A stretch of 64,000 nt of DNA from Candidatus Aminicenantes bacterium UBA6228 (GCA_002441005.1 DJWO01000014.1:1-64000); one strand, 5' to 3'. Shown: positions 34,048-43,516, counted from the stretch's first letter. The notes: generated by a model from the sequence alone, not told the origin. Translations and numbers: made by a program.

Positions 34048-35289
34048 ATGAGAAAAGGTAACATTTACTTTCACGAGTCCTTGAGCATGGCTCTGACTTC
34101 CCTCCATTCAAACAAAATGCGGACGTTTCTTACGCTTCTGGGGGTAATTATCGGGGTGGTGACGATTATTGCCGTGGTTTCGGTCATTCAGGGGCTGAAT
34201 AATTATGTTTTTACCAAAATGTCTTTTTATGGAGCCAACGATTTTGCTGTTTCAAAATTCTCTCCGGTTATTTCTTCCATTAAGGATTATCAGGAACAGC
34301 TAAAAAGAAAAGACCTGACTCTTGACGATCTGAAATCCTTAAGAAGGCTCTGCCCGGAGTGTGAACTGATCGGAGCTTCAGTCAATGCCAGTCAGAATGT
34401 TAAGTATGGCTCGCGGAGTATTAAAGATGTTAGCCTGCGGGGGGTAACCGCCGTTGACCATCTCATTGGGTCTGTACTGGAGCTGGAACGCGGCCGCTAT
34501 ATCAGTCAGGATGACGAAGAGCGCTCCAGGTTTGTCTGCCTGATCGGGGCAGATATAGCCGAAAATTTATTTCCAGGTCTTGATCCTTTAGGCCGCTGGC
34601 TTAAAGTCGGTCAACAGAATTTTGAAGTAATTGGCGTTGGCCAGAAAAAAGGCAAAGTTCTTGGTTTCAGCCAGGACAACTATGTCTGGATTCCAATCAG
34701 TACTTTTATGAAGATTTACGGCAGCCGCCGGACTATTACCATTAATGTTCACACCTCCTCTCAGGAAAAATTGGAGGCAGCCATGGAAGAAGTCAGGACT
34801 GTCTTGCGCTCTCTCCGGAAAAGAACTTTCAACCAGCCTGATGATTTTGCTTTCCAGACTTCAGAGACTTTTATCCAGCTTTATAAATCGGCTACCTCCG
34901 GCATCTATTTCGCGATGATTGCCATTTCTTCTATTGCCCTGCTGGTGGGCGGTATAGTCATCATGAATATCATGCTGGTTTCAGTCACCGAAAGAACCAA
35001 AGAAATCGGGGTTAGAATAGCGGTTGGCGCCCGCCGGCGCGATATCCTGATGCAGTTTTTGATTGAGGCGGCTATTTTATCCGGCCTCGGCGGCTTGATC
35101 GGCATAATTCTTGGTTACCTTATAGCCACAGTAGTCACTTTAACCACCTCTATTCCCTCGCGGATAGACCCTGTTTCAGTGGTGGCAGCTATCTTAATGT
35201 CAACCGTGGTCGGGCTGTTTTTTGGCCTTTATCCAGCTAACCGGGCAGCCAAGCTTAACCCGGTCGAAGCGCTGAGGTCGGAACAATGA
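34048..35289 (+). CDS. MacB/FtsX-type ABC transporter permease, first of a tandem pair
   Basis: An inner-membrane permease, 413 residues. The N-terminal helix (about 20-45, in MRTFLTLLGVIIGVVTIIAV) is followed by a MacB-type periplasmic core (about 50-280). Three C-terminal FtsX helices carry the conserved MNIMLVSVTERTKEIGVRIAVGA motif. It is homologous to the next gene, with which it overlaps by 4 bases (ATGA), suggesting a heterodimer. No ATP-binding subunit or membrane-fusion protein gene is adjacent. Substrate unknown; MacB relatives export macrolides, peptides or lipoproteins. The start has no strong Shine-Dalgarno sequence. Confidence 0.85.
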   Translation: MRKGNIYFHESLSMALTSLHSNKMRTFLTLLGVIIGVVTIIAVVSVIQGLNNYVFTKMSFYGANDFAVSKFSPVISSIKDYQEQLKRKDLTLDDLKSLRRLCPECELIGASVNASQNVKYGSRSIKDVSLRGVTAVDHLIGSVLELERGRYISQDDEERSRFVCLIGADIAENLFPGLDPLGRWLKVGQQNFEVIGVGQKKGKVLGFSQDNYVWIPISTFMKIYGSRRTITINVHTSSQEKLEAAMEEVRTVLRSLRKRTFNQPDDFAFQTSETFIQLYKSATSGIYFAMIAISSIALLVGGIVIMNIMLVSVTERTKEIGVRIAVGARRRDILMQFLIEAAILSGLGGLIGIILGYLIATVVTLTTSIPSRIDPVSVVAAILMSTVVGLFFGLYPANRAAKLNPVEALRSEQ

Positions 35290-36536
35290 AGCTCAGAACG
35301 CAACTCTGGCTGGAAATTTTTTCGATGTCCCTGGATTCTATTAAAACCCATAAGTTGCGTTCTTTTCTGACCGCCCTGGGCATTGTCATCGGCGTCATGA
35401 CGGTCATCGGCATGGTCTCAGTCATCCAAGGCTTGAATGCCAGCATTGCTGGAGAAATCGAACGGATCGGCAGCAATTTAATCATCGTTCAGAAATATGA
35501 ACCGGTGGTGGTTGGCGAAAGAACCGAAGAGGAGAGGCAGCGCAAAGACTTAAGCCTGGACGACATTGAAGCAATTAAAACGTCCTGCCCTCTGGTCAAG
35601 TCTCTTACCGTTCAGATCACACCTGACTTTCTTCAATTGCCTGAGGTCAAGTATCAGAATATCAAGAGTGACAACGCTATTATTTATGGCACTGATGAGA
35701 ACTTCAATAGTGTTTTTGCCATTTATCTGCCTAAAGAAGGCCGGGATTTCACTGCGGCTGAGATCAGGCATAGTGCCCGCGTTTGTCTGATCGGGACAGA
35801 GGTCGAGGACGTTCTTTTCCCCCACATGTCACCTGTTGGAAAAGAGATCAAGGTTGGTCCGGAAAAATTCACGGTGATCGGAGTGATGAGTAAAAGAGGG
35901 CAGATGTTCGGCCAGTCTCAGGATAATATCATCGCCATTCCTTACACCTCTTTAATGAAATATTTCCCTTACGACCTGTCTTCTCTGTCCATAACCATTG
36001 TCCCCAAAGAAGCCAAGCAAATTAATGAAACAATTGATCAGGTGACCAATATCTTAAGATTGAGAAGAAAAGTCCCACCTAATAAAGCCAATGATTTTGC
36101 CATTTTTACTCAGGAGAGTTTACTCAGCCTGTACAATCAAATAACCGGGGCAGCTTTTATTGTCATGATCATCGTTTCCTCTATCGGCTTGCTAGTTGGG
36201 GGAATCGGGGTAATGAATATTATGCTGGTGGCTGTTAAAGAAAGAACCAGAGAAATCGGAATCCGCAAGGCCATCGGAGCCAGGGCTACCGATATTGTCA
36301 AGCAATTTTTGATAGAAGCGGTGGTTCTGACTGGCATCGGTGGTCTTATTGGCATTATCGCCGGTGTAGCCATTGCTCTCGTTATCAAACTGGCCACTCC
36401 CCTGCCGGCTTCTGTTTCCTGGTGGTCGGCGGTAGTTGGCCTGGCCGTCTCCATGGGCGTTGGCTTATTTTTTGGGATTTTCCCTGCTCATAAAGCCGCC
36501 CGCCTTGACCCGATTGCCTGCCTGAGATATGAGTAA
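35286..36536 (+). CDS. MacB/FtsX-type ABC transporter permease, second of a tandem pair
   Basis: 416 residues with the same layout as its upstream paralogue: a helix around 20-45 (RSFLTALGIVIGVMTVIGMV), a periplasmic MacB core (about 50-285), and three terminal helices with MNIMLVAVKERTREIGIRKAIGA. The two proteins are clearly related by duplication but divergent. ATGA overlap with the first gene implies coupled translation. It ends 5 bases from the convergent AlaX gene, leaving no room for a separate terminator. Confidence 0.85.
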   Translation: MKLRTQLWLEIFSMSLDSIKTHKLRSFLTALGIVIGVMTVIGMVSVIQGLNASIAGEIERIGSNLIIVQKYEPVVVGERTEEERQRKDLSLDDIEAIKTSCPLVKSLTVQITPDFLQLPEVKYQNIKSDNAIIYGTDENFNSVFAIYLPKEGRDFTAAEIRHSARVCLIGTEVEDVLFPHMSPVGKEIKVGPEKFTVIGVMSKRGQMFGQSQDNIIAIPYTSLMKYFPYDLSSLSITIVPKEAKQINETIDQVTNILRLRRKVPPNKANDFAIFTQESLLSLYNQITGAAFIVMIIVSSIGLLVGGIGVMNIMLVAVKERTREIGIRKAIGARATDIVKQFLIEAVVLTGIGGLIGIIAGVAIALVIKLATPLPASVSWWSAVVGLAVSMGVGLFFGIFPAHKAARLDPIACLRYE

Positions 36537-36541
36537 GAAGG

Positions 36542-37762
36542 TTAATTAAGCCCGGTTTGTTTTTTCAGGAAATCAACTGTCATTTGAAGAGCGGCCTTAG
36601 CTTGATCCTTTTCCTCGCTGACCAGCTGAACCAGAGTCTGGCTTCCTCCCCCTTTTAATTTGATTTCAGCCTGCAAAACTGGCACAACCTGGCGAACATC
36701 GGTTTTTAAACTATCAGCGGCCGCTATCACCAGCTGAAAAGAATCGGCCGTCAAGCCGGCCAGAACAGCTACAACCTCTGCCCGGTGAACAAGCTGCAAG
36801 GCTAAAAACTTTATTTCATCCTGGGATTTATCCTGGAATAAGCCAGAAATGATCTTAGACTGGTTTCCAGCCAGCATTTCCTTGGCTTCAAAAATAGCCA
36901 GGCTTTCTTCCATCTTTTTTTGTTTCTTTTTAAGATTTCTCAGCTCAGCCAGAGTCCGGTTCACCCCGGCCGGGACTTCTTTTTCTTCACCAGTCAGCAG
37001 GCGGGCCGCAGCCTGAAGCCACTGCCGGCGATGCTCAAATCCGGTCAAAGCTCTGAAGCCACAAATAAACGAAAAACGGATATGGCCTCTAATTTTTTCT
37101 TGTCTGATAATCTTGATCAGGCCCACCTGCCCGCTTCGTTTACAGTGAGTCCCGCCACAGGCCGAATAATCAAAGCCATTGACTTCGACAATCCTGATCA
37201 GTCCGGTTTTCTTAGGTAGCTTTCTGAGTGGAATCTCCAGAATTTTTTCCTCCGGTAAAAAATAAGTTTTAATTTCCAGGTCGGAAAAAACCATCTCATT
37301 GGCCAGCCGCTCAACCTGGAATAAAGTCTCGTCTTTTATTGATTCCAGGCCAATTTCGATTGTCGATTCTTCCTGGCCAAGATGGAAGGACAGAGTTTCG
37401 CCTCTGACCAGCTGGTAAAAAGCCTCAGAAAGAATGTGCTGGCCGGTATGCTGTTGCAGGTGATCAAAGCGCCGCGGCCAATCAATCTGCCCCTTGACTT
37501 CATCTCCAGCCAATTCCCCATCCAGAAAATGGAAAATGACTCCGTCTTCTTCCTCAACCCTGATGACTTTAACTCCGTTTAGAATACCGAGATCATGAGG
37601 CTGGCCGCCGGACTCCGGGTAGAAAGCTGTCCGGTCAAGAATAACCAGCCTCTGTCCGTCCCTGATTTCCCGGCCAATCACCCGGGCGGAAAATTCTTTA
37701 AGGTAAGCATTTTCAAAATAAAGCTTTTCAGTTGCCGGGTAACTAACTTTAATTTCAGTCAT
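36542..37762 (-). CDS. Long alanyl-tRNA editing protein (AlaX-L type) with DHHA1 domain
   Basis: A free-standing editing domain that hydrolyses mischarged Ser- or Gly-tRNA-Ala. 406 residues from the ATG at 37762, chosen because GGAG lies 6 bases upstream; the GTG at 37774 overlaps that site. The AlaRS-like beta-barrel (about 15-95) is followed by the editing core with zinc ligands in HTGQH (around 107) and CGGTHC (around 205). A linker and a DHHA1-like C-terminal domain (about 270-400) follow. The aminoacylation domain is absent, so this is not AlaRS. Confidence 0.9.
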   Translation of the reverse strand: MTEIKVSYPATEKLYFENAYLKEFSARVIGREIRDGQRLVILDRTAFYPESGGQPHDLGILNGVKVIRVEEEDGVIFHFLDGELAGDEVKGQIDWPRRFDHLQQHTGQHILSEAFYQLVRGETLSFHLGQEESTIEIGLESIKDETLFQVERLANEMVFSDLEIKTYFLPEEKILEIPLRKLPKKTGLIRIVEVNGFDYSACGGTHCKRSGQVGLIKIIRQEKIRGHIRFSFICGFRALTGFEHRRQWLQAAARLLTGEEKEVPAGVNRTLAELRNLKKKQKKMEESLAIFEAKEMLAGNQSKIISGLFQDKSQDEIKFLALQLVHRAEVVAVLAGLTADSFQLVIAAADSLKTDVRQVVPVLQAEIKLKGGGSQTLVQLVSEEKDQAKAALQMTVDFLKKQTGLN

Positions 37763-37898
37763 AGTCTTCTCCACTTTCCATAGGATATCTTCCGGCCTCT
37801 ATGATCTTTAAAGACAGCCGGGGCTTTTTTTACTTTATTCTAATCTAAATTAGTCTTTTTATTGTCTAATCGGGCCACAGAATTCCTGAACTAAGCCA

Positions 37899-38609
37899 TT
37901 AAGCTTTCTTGCCTTCCGGCTCAGCTGGAATAAGTTCAGCTGATAAACCTGTAGTTTCCAAGATTCTGCCGGTCGTTTTAAAATGATATTTAGCTATTTT
38001 TCCCAGAATATCAGGTCCACATTTTTTTACCAGTTGAGAGCCAGTTTCCTCGACCTGGGGTGAAGCCCCCTTAGGCAGTTCAAGTCCAACTTGAAGAGAC
38101 AGTTCTCTGAGCCGCCACAAAAATTCGGCTCTGGCCAGGATAGAAGCCGCCGCTACCGCCAGGTCAGTTTCGGCCTGAGTCTTTTGAATCAAATTAATTT
38201 TTTTGCCTTTTTTAAGTAAGGCCTGGCGGACAAATTTTTCATCACCGAATTGGTCAGTTAAGGCCTCCTGGCAATTTACTTTTTCGAGGATATTTTCGAT
38301 GGCCCTGGCATGTCCCCAGGCTAACAGGCGGTTAAGATTTCTTAGACGGTCATAAAGGTCATTATAACGCTCTGGCCCGATAGCCACGATAGAAAATATA
38401 TAGCCCTTTTTCAACTCAGCCGCCAGATCCAGCACCCGCCGGTCAGACAACTTTTTACAATCTTTTACTCCTAATTCAGTTAAGACTTCGGCCTGACCGT
38501 CAGGCAAAAAAAAGCCAGCCACCACCAACGGGCCAAAATAATCGCCCTTGCCGGATTCATCGGTTCCGATATGGCCTTTTTCTGGTGTAAATAGCTCTGT
38601 TTGTTCCAT
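37899..38609 (-). CDS. rnhC: Ribonuclease HIII, catalytic domain only
   Basis: Cleaves the RNA strand of RNA-DNA hybrids. 236 residues. The opening GTDESGKGDYFGPLVVAG is the RNase HIII version of the type 2 RNase H motif, with Asp, Glu and Gly-Lys-Gly. Further acidic ligands sit in TDQFGD and QAETDLAVAAAS. Typical RNase HIII proteins are about 300 residues with an N-terminal TBP-like substrate domain; only about 10 residues precede the catalytic motif here, so that domain is absent. It follows nfnB by 42 bases on the same strand and may be read through from that operon. Confidence 0.85.
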   Translation of the reverse strand: MEQTELFTPEKGHIGTDESGKGDYFGPLVVAGFFLPDGQAEVLTELGVKDCKKLSDRRVLDLAAELKKGYIFSIVAIGPERYNDLYDRLRNLNRLLAWGHARAIENILEKVNCQEALTDQFGDEKFVRQALLKKGKKINLIQKTQAETDLAVAAASILARAEFLWRLRELSLQVGLELPKGASPQVEETGSQLVKKCGPDILGKIAKYHFKTTGRILETTGLSAELIPAEPEGKKA

Positions 38610-38651
38610 ATTTACGACCTGGAATTTAGTTCTAAGCTATAAAATATATTT

Positions 38652-40151
38652 TTAGCATTTTCGGAGCAACTGGTCTATGGCCCGGGCCGCCCGCCGTCCA
38701 TCACCCATAGCCAGGATGACGGTTGCTCCGCCTCTGACCGCATCTCCGCCAGCATAAATTCCCTCGAGGCTGGTGGCCATCGTTACCGGATCAGCTTCAA
38801 TATTCCCCCATCGTCCGAGTTTTAGCCCTTCTACCTGGCGGATCAAAAGAGGATTTGGACTCTGGCCAATAGCTACTACCGCCAGTTCAGCCTCAACTTC
38901 GAATTCTGATCCAGGCACAGGCACAGGTCTTCGCCGGCCCGAAGCGTCTGGCTCGCCTAAGGTTAATCTCTGAAGGACCAGACCTTTAAGCCGTCCCCGG
39001 TCATCACCCACATAACGAACTGGAGCGGTCAAAAAGTTAAATCTAATTCCTTCTTCCTCGGCATGCTTGACCTCTTCTACCCGGGCAGGCATTTCTACTC
39101 GTGAACGGCGATAATAGACAACTGCCTCTTTAGCTCCCAGCCTCAAGGCTGTCCTGACTGCATCCATAGCCACATTGCCACCACCGATGACCGCCGCCTT
39201 CTTAACCACCGGCACCGGTGTATCATACTCAGGAAATTTAAAGGCCTTCATCAGATTGACCCGGGTCAAATATTCATTGGCCGAACAAACCCCGAGAAGA
39301 TTCTCACCTGGAACATTCATAAAAGATGGCAGGCCAGCCCCTGTACCGATAAAAAAAGCCCGGTAGCCAGCCTGGCTGAGATCAGTCAGAGTAGCTGTTC
39401 TTCCGACCAGAAAATTGGTTTTGATCTCCACTCCCAGGCTGCGAATGAAATCAATTTCCTGATTGAGAATGGAGCGTGGCAGGCGGAATTCAGGAATTCC
39501 GTAGGTCAGAACGCCGCCCGGGAGGTGAAGTCCCTCAAAGACCGTCACCTGATAACCGAGGCGGGCCAGGTCAGCCGCCGCTGTTAAACCGGCCGGCCCC
39601 GAACCGACAACTGCTATCTTTTCACCTTGAGCCTGGCCACAAGCTGATTCAATAACAGTTTGATCATTTGACCTGACATAATCAGCGGCAAATCTTTCCA
39701 GATGACCAATAGCTACCGGTTCTTTGCCGGCTTTGATCAGATTACAGTTTTTCTCGCACTGAACTTCCTGGGGGCAAACCCGGCCGCAAATTGCTGGCAG
39801 CCCATTGGTCTCTCTCAGAGTGGCCAGAGCCAGGGCGATTTCTCCGCTTTCAATATATTTAATAAAAGTTGGAATATCTATGGCCACCGGGCAGCCGGAA
39901 ACACAACCCGGATCGCCACAGTCGAGGCAGCGCTGAGCTTCTTCCCTGGCCATCTCAAGAGAATAGCCCTGATTAACCTCCAGAAAATTAGCTGCTCTCT
40001 GAGCCGCCGGCTGCTCGGGCATTTTATGGCGCCGACTCTCCAGCCGCTTTCGGGCTGAAACATCCCGGCGGAGGGCTTTCCTCCATTCCTGTTCGCGCTG
40101 CCGGCTTAATTTTTCCTTTAAGCCCGGTTCGAGAATATTATCTTTGCTCAT
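38652..40151 (-). CDS. nfnB: NfnB-like NADPH-dependent flavoprotein (large subunit)
   Basis: In NADH-dependent reduced ferredoxin:NADP+ oxidoreductase the large subunit carries the bifurcating FAD, binds NADPH and has two [4Fe-4S] clusters. 499 residues. The N-terminal Cys-rich domain (about 65-150) has C-x2-C-x4-C-x3-C-P in LDCGDPGCVSGCPV and a second set in CGRVCPQEVQCEKNC. The FAD motif VGSGPAGLTAAADLARLGY starts near 182, and the NAD(P) motif IGGGNVAMDAVRTALRLGA near 320 is followed by the YYRRSR phosphate-binding segment. Homologues are also annotated as glutamate synthase small subunit; pairing with nfnA 10 bases upstream favours Nfn. Last gene of the redox operon. Confidence 0.9.
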   Translation of the reverse strand: MSKDNILEPGLKEKLSRQREQEWRKALRRDVSARKRLESRRHKMPEQPAAQRAANFLEVNQGYSLEMAREEAQRCLDCGDPGCVSGCPVAIDIPTFIKYIESGEIALALATLRETNGLPAICGRVCPQEVQCEKNCNLIKAGKEPVAIGHLERFAADYVRSNDQTVIESACGQAQGEKIAVVGSGPAGLTAAADLARLGYQVTVFEGLHLPGGVLTYGIPEFRLPRSILNQEIDFIRSLGVEIKTNFLVGRTATLTDLSQAGYRAFFIGTGAGLPSFMNVPGENLLGVCSANEYLTRVNLMKAFKFPEYDTPVPVVKKAAVIGGGNVAMDAVRTALRLGAKEAVVYYRRSRVEMPARVEEVKHAEEEGIRFNFLTAPVRYVGDDRGRLKGLVLQRLTLGEPDASGRRRPVPVPGSEFEVEAELAVVAIGQSPNPLLIRQVEGLKLGRWGNIEADPVTMATSLEGIYAGGDAVRGGATVILAMGDGRRAARAIDQLLRKC

Positions 40152-40161
40152 TGATTGAACC

Positions 40162-40995
40162 TTAATCTAAGGTTTTATTCAGGTAACTGGATAGGGCCTG
40201 TTCTTCCTGACGGAGGAAGGCTTTCCGCCGGTTAAAATATTCTGTCCAGTCAACTCCATGACCATCAAACTCAGGCCCGTCCACACAGGCAAAATAGGTC
40301 TGGCCATTAACCGTCACCCGGCAAGCACCGCACATGCCGGTACCGTCAACCATAATTGGATTCAAATTGACCATGGTTTTTAGATTAAGCTCTCTGGTAA
40401 TTTTTGAGACAATAAACAAGAGATAGCTGCAGCCCATGACCACTACCCGGGAAAGATCCGGGCTGCTGTTCTTAAGCTGGCCGATAATCTTCCCCAGATC
40501 GTCGCCGGAAGCAAAGCAGTCAGCTCTGAGGACTTTTTGATAGTTATCACTGATCTTTTTTTCCCTGTCTTCCCAGAAAATAAAAGCTTCATCCCGGCCT
40601 TCGACCAGAAAAGTAACCTTGTTGCCTGCTTGCTTAAATTCTTTGGCCAGCGGATAAAGTCCAGCCAGGCCATAGCAGCCGCCGACTAAGAGAACCTGAC
40701 CGAAGTTACCTATCTCAGCCGGACGCCCGAGAGGGCCAACCACCGCCTGAATAGAATTACCGGCTTTAAACCTGGCTAACTTTCTGGTGCTAACTCCTAA
40801 ATTCAAGAAAATGAGGTCAATGGTGCCCCTGTCCCCGTCCCAGTCAGCCAGATTTATAGGCACCCTTTCTCCTTTTTCATCCGGGATGACTATCACGAAT
40901 TGTCCGGGACGGGCTGCTCTGGCAATCTCCGGAGCTTCCACTACCAGGCGGAAAATATTAGGCACCAGCCGCTCGGCTAAAACTACCCTATTCAT
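40162..40995 (-). CDS. nfnA: NfnA-like ferredoxin:NAD(P) reductase subunit
   Basis: The small Nfn subunit: FAD, NADH site and one [2Fe-2S] cluster. 277 residues. Domains run FAD-binding barrel (about 1-95, with RPGQFVIVIPDEKGERVP), NAD-binding fold (about 100-210, LLVGGCYGLAGLYPLAKEF), and an iron-sulfur C-terminus with DGTGMCGACR and FACVDGPEF, matching the unusual Asp plus three Cys ligation of NfnA. The start overlaps the end of the NuoG-like gene by 8 bases, which physically ties Nfn to the NuoEFG-like subunits. A dihydroorotate dehydrogenase electron-transfer role is unlikely, as no pyrD is present. Confidence 0.9.
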   Translation of the reverse strand: MNRVVLAERLVPNIFRLVVEAPEIARAARPGQFVIVIPDEKGERVPINLADWDGDRGTIDLIFLNLGVSTRKLARFKAGNSIQAVVGPLGRPAEIGNFGQVLLVGGCYGLAGLYPLAKEFKQAGNKVTFLVEGRDEAFIFWEDREKKISDNYQKVLRADCFASGDDLGKIIGQLKNSSPDLSRVVVMGCSYLLFIVSKITRELNLKTMVNLNPIMVDGTGMCGACRVTVNGQTYFACVDGPEFDGHGVDWTEYFNRRKAFLRQEEQALSSYLNKTLD

Positions 40996-43516
40996 TTTTT
41001 AGCTCCACCGTTCCCCTGACTACACCTTGATGATAAAGCTCTAAAAGAAACGGGTCAGTAATCAGGGGTCTTATTACCAGCACGCCCGGTCTCAGGCCAA
41101 AGTCAGGTTTGATCTGTCCTCTCAGGGTTTTATTTTCCACTCTGATGGTTATCTCCTGATCAGCCTTGAGTTCAAGCCGGCTGGCCTCATCGGGGTGAAT
41201 CAGAACCAGATCCGGATTTCTGGCCTGGCTATAACCAGGAACCTCTTCAGGAAGTTCAAGACCAGAGTAAAGGTCAAGATTCTGATCGATAATTATGATA
41301 AATTCTCCCGCCGCTGACTCAGCCGGTTTCCTGTTAATCACCGCTAGACTATTTTGAGTCTTCCGGGCCATGTCCTCCGGCCAGATATATCTTTTCAAAC
41401 CTGTCTGAAAGCCAGAAATTGAAGCAATTCCTTGAAGGCTGTCCTTAATTATATTTTTCTCCGGAGCCGACCAATCAGCCATTCCCAGTTCTTTTCTGAG
41501 TCTATTGAAAACTTCCAGGTCAGATCTCTGTTCTTTGTTTTGTTCCAGGCGGTCAGAACTGGCTTTCAACCGGCTGCCATAATCCAGGAAATGACCGCTT
41601 TCACCCGGATAGAAACTGGCGGAAAGAAAAATGTCACTCAGCTCGCCCAGCCGGCTTAAGAATATATTTTGAACTGCCAGAAACTCTGGTTTTTCCCGGA
41701 GAGGAAGATCTCCATAAACATAGAGGTTTTTGATCTTTTTTTCTCTTATTCTGTCTTCCAGGTTCCCCAACTGATCTATTATCTTGATCTTTCCGCTGGC
41801 TGCCAGACCGGCCAGAAACCGTTCATTTATTTTTGAGCTCAAGGGGAAAATCTGCCCGTCAACGGCCAGACTCAAATTCCAGACGGCCAGTAAATTCTCT
41901 TTCCAGCTTTCGGACCTCAATAAACGCTGGCCAAAAATAAACTTCCAGGATTTCTTAGCAGCCAATAAATCAACGGCGGCCTTAACCGAAGATAAGTCCA
42001 GACCGCTGGCCAGGGCCAGGTCTTCGGGCTCAAAACCACTGAGCTTCTCCTTTAATTCTTCGAAACCAGGATACAATTTAAGGCCCTTAGCTTTATCCAG
42101 CCAGAGTCTCAAAATAGACAGAAGAGCCAGATATTCTCTTCCAGGCAGCGGCTTGAGTTTGAGACTGGCCTGACCTTCGATGGAATTAAACCCGCCATCC
42201 AGGACTATCATCCTGGCTACGGCTCTAAGCTGCTTTTTAATTTCCAGCCAGAGAGTCACGGCTTCAGATTTAAGATCAGAGTCAACTATAAAAAAGCACT
42301 CGTCAGTCAACGGCTTAGCCGGGCCCGCTGAATAAAAGTCAAAGCTCAGCTGATTTTCCTCGTTGAACTCATTAACTCTGGTCAGAAAATTTTCTGGATA
42401 ATACCAGAAGACATTTTCCACTCCAAGTGCCTGACCAAGCTGGATGAAAGCCAGCAAATTCTCAACTGGAGCTGATTCACTGCAAATAAAGGCTGTTTCC
42501 TCTGGATTGACCTGCTTTAACCTGGAGGCCAGGGCCGGGATAGCCTGCTCTAAAGAAACTTTTTCCCGCCCCTCCTTTATTTTTAGAGAAGGGCTATCAA
42601 CATATAGTGAGCCCGGCAGAAGCTCTTTCCATCCAAAACGCCCGCGCCAACAGCCGGACATGAAGACAGGTTGATTCTTTTTTGAGGGTAAAACCCGGCG
42701 GCAGCTCCCGTCTTCTTCGAGTTCTGTCTCGAGTTCACAACCACAACCACAGAGAGGGCAGATAAAGCTCCTGGACTTCAGTTTTTCATCCCTGACGGCC
42801 AGCAACCCTTTTTCCAGCATAGCTCCTGTCGGACAGACATCCAGACAGGCACCGCAAAAACTGCAATTGCTTTCCTTAAGAGGCAGGTTATAAAAAGTCC
42901 CGATAGCTGTTGATGGACCTCGGTTAACGAAAGTCAGAACATTTTCTCCTCTAATTTCCCCGCAGACGCTGACGCACCGCCCGCAGAGAATACAAAGATT
43001 CGGATTATGGCTGATAAAAGGATCCTGTAACCACTGGGGACGGCCCCGGTCCTTGAATTTATAACTAACTTTCTTAATCTTCAGGTAGGAAGCTACCTGC
43101 TGCAAATCACAATCACCGTCTTTGGGGCAGAAGACACAGCCGCCGGGATCAAAAGCCTTGCTCATCGTCACTTTCAGTTCATTACAGTCAGCTTTTTCCC
43201 CGCACAGCAGGCAGAAATAAGGATGTTCACTTAAAATGAGTTCAAAGGTAGCCTGCCTGAGTTTTTCCAGCTCTTCAGACGATGTCATAACTTCCATTCC
43301 CTCTTCGGCCTGAGTGGCACAGGCTGGGACGAATGACGGACGGTCTTTAATTTTAATGAGGCACAGGCGGCAGCTTGACCCGGGCAAAAGCCCTTCCAGT
43401 TCGCAGAGGGCCGGAATATAAAGGCCAGCTTCCCGGGCAGCTTGAAGGACAGAAATCCCCAGTCTGGCTTTCACCACCTGGCCATCTATTTTTAGCTGCA
43501 CAGATTTTGTCTCCAT
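40988..43516 (-). CDS. NuoG-like iron-sulfur protein with degenerate molybdopterin domain
   Basis: 842 residues. The N-terminal [2Fe-2S] ferredoxin has C38, C49, C52, C66. A NuoG-type His-Cys cluster site H98-C102-C105-C111 is followed by a second similar set C127-C130-C136. Two [4Fe-4S] sites follow (C175/178/181/185 and C218/221/224/228), then a further Cys group (C253, C256, C260) opening a molybdopterin-oxidoreductase-like domain (about 250-730) and an MopB C-terminal barrel (about 750-842). The region where formate dehydrogenases keep catalytic Sec/Cys has none, and no [FeFe]-hydrogenase H-cluster motif is present. It is therefore most likely an electron-wiring subunit. It abuts the NuoF-like gene and overlaps nfnA. 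Confidence 0.85.
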   Translation of the reverse strand: METKSVQLKIDGQVVKARLGISVLQAAREAGLYIPALCELEGLLPGSSCRLCLIKIKDRPSFVPACATQAEEGMEVMTSSEELEKLRQATFELILSEHPYFCLLCGEKADCNELKVTMSKAFDPGGCVFCPKDGDCDLQQVASYLKIKKVSYKFKDRGRPQWLQDPFISHNPNLCILCGRCVSVCGEIRGENVLTFVNRGPSTAIGTFYNLPLKESNCSFCGACLDVCPTGAMLEKGLLAVRDEKLKSRSFICPLCGCGCELETELEEDGSCRRVLPSKKNQPVFMSGCWRGRFGWKELLPGSLYVDSPSLKIKEGREKVSLEQAIPALASRLKQVNPEETAFICSESAPVENLLAFIQLGQALGVENVFWYYPENFLTRVNEFNEENQLSFDFYSAGPAKPLTDECFFIVDSDLKSEAVTLWLEIKKQLRAVARMIVLDGGFNSIEGQASLKLKPLPGREYLALLSILRLWLDKAKGLKLYPGFEELKEKLSGFEPEDLALASGLDLSSVKAAVDLLAAKKSWKFIFGQRLLRSESWKENLLAVWNLSLAVDGQIFPLSSKINERFLAGLAASGKIKIIDQLGNLEDRIREKKIKNLYVYGDLPLREKPEFLAVQNIFLSRLGELSDIFLSASFYPGESGHFLDYGSRLKASSDRLEQNKEQRSDLEVFNRLRKELGMADWSAPEKNIIKDSLQGIASISGFQTGLKRYIWPEDMARKTQNSLAVINRKPAESAAGEFIIIIDQNLDLYSGLELPEEVPGYSQARNPDLVLIHPDEASRLELKADQEITIRVENKTLRGQIKPDFGLRPGVLVIRPLITDPFLLELYHQGVVRGTVELKNE

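Noticed and set aside
33863..34111. Minus-strand 82-codon ORF across the promoter region of the permease pair
   Set aside because: It covers a strong minus-strand promoter (33897-33925) and the start of the first permease gene, and its translation resembles no protein. Treated as chance.
40988..43516. Reading the NuoG-like gene as formate dehydrogenase or [FeFe]-hydrogenase catalytic subunit
   Set aside because: No Sec/Cys at the molybdenum ligand region and no H-cluster motifs (TSCCP, MPCxxK type) are present.
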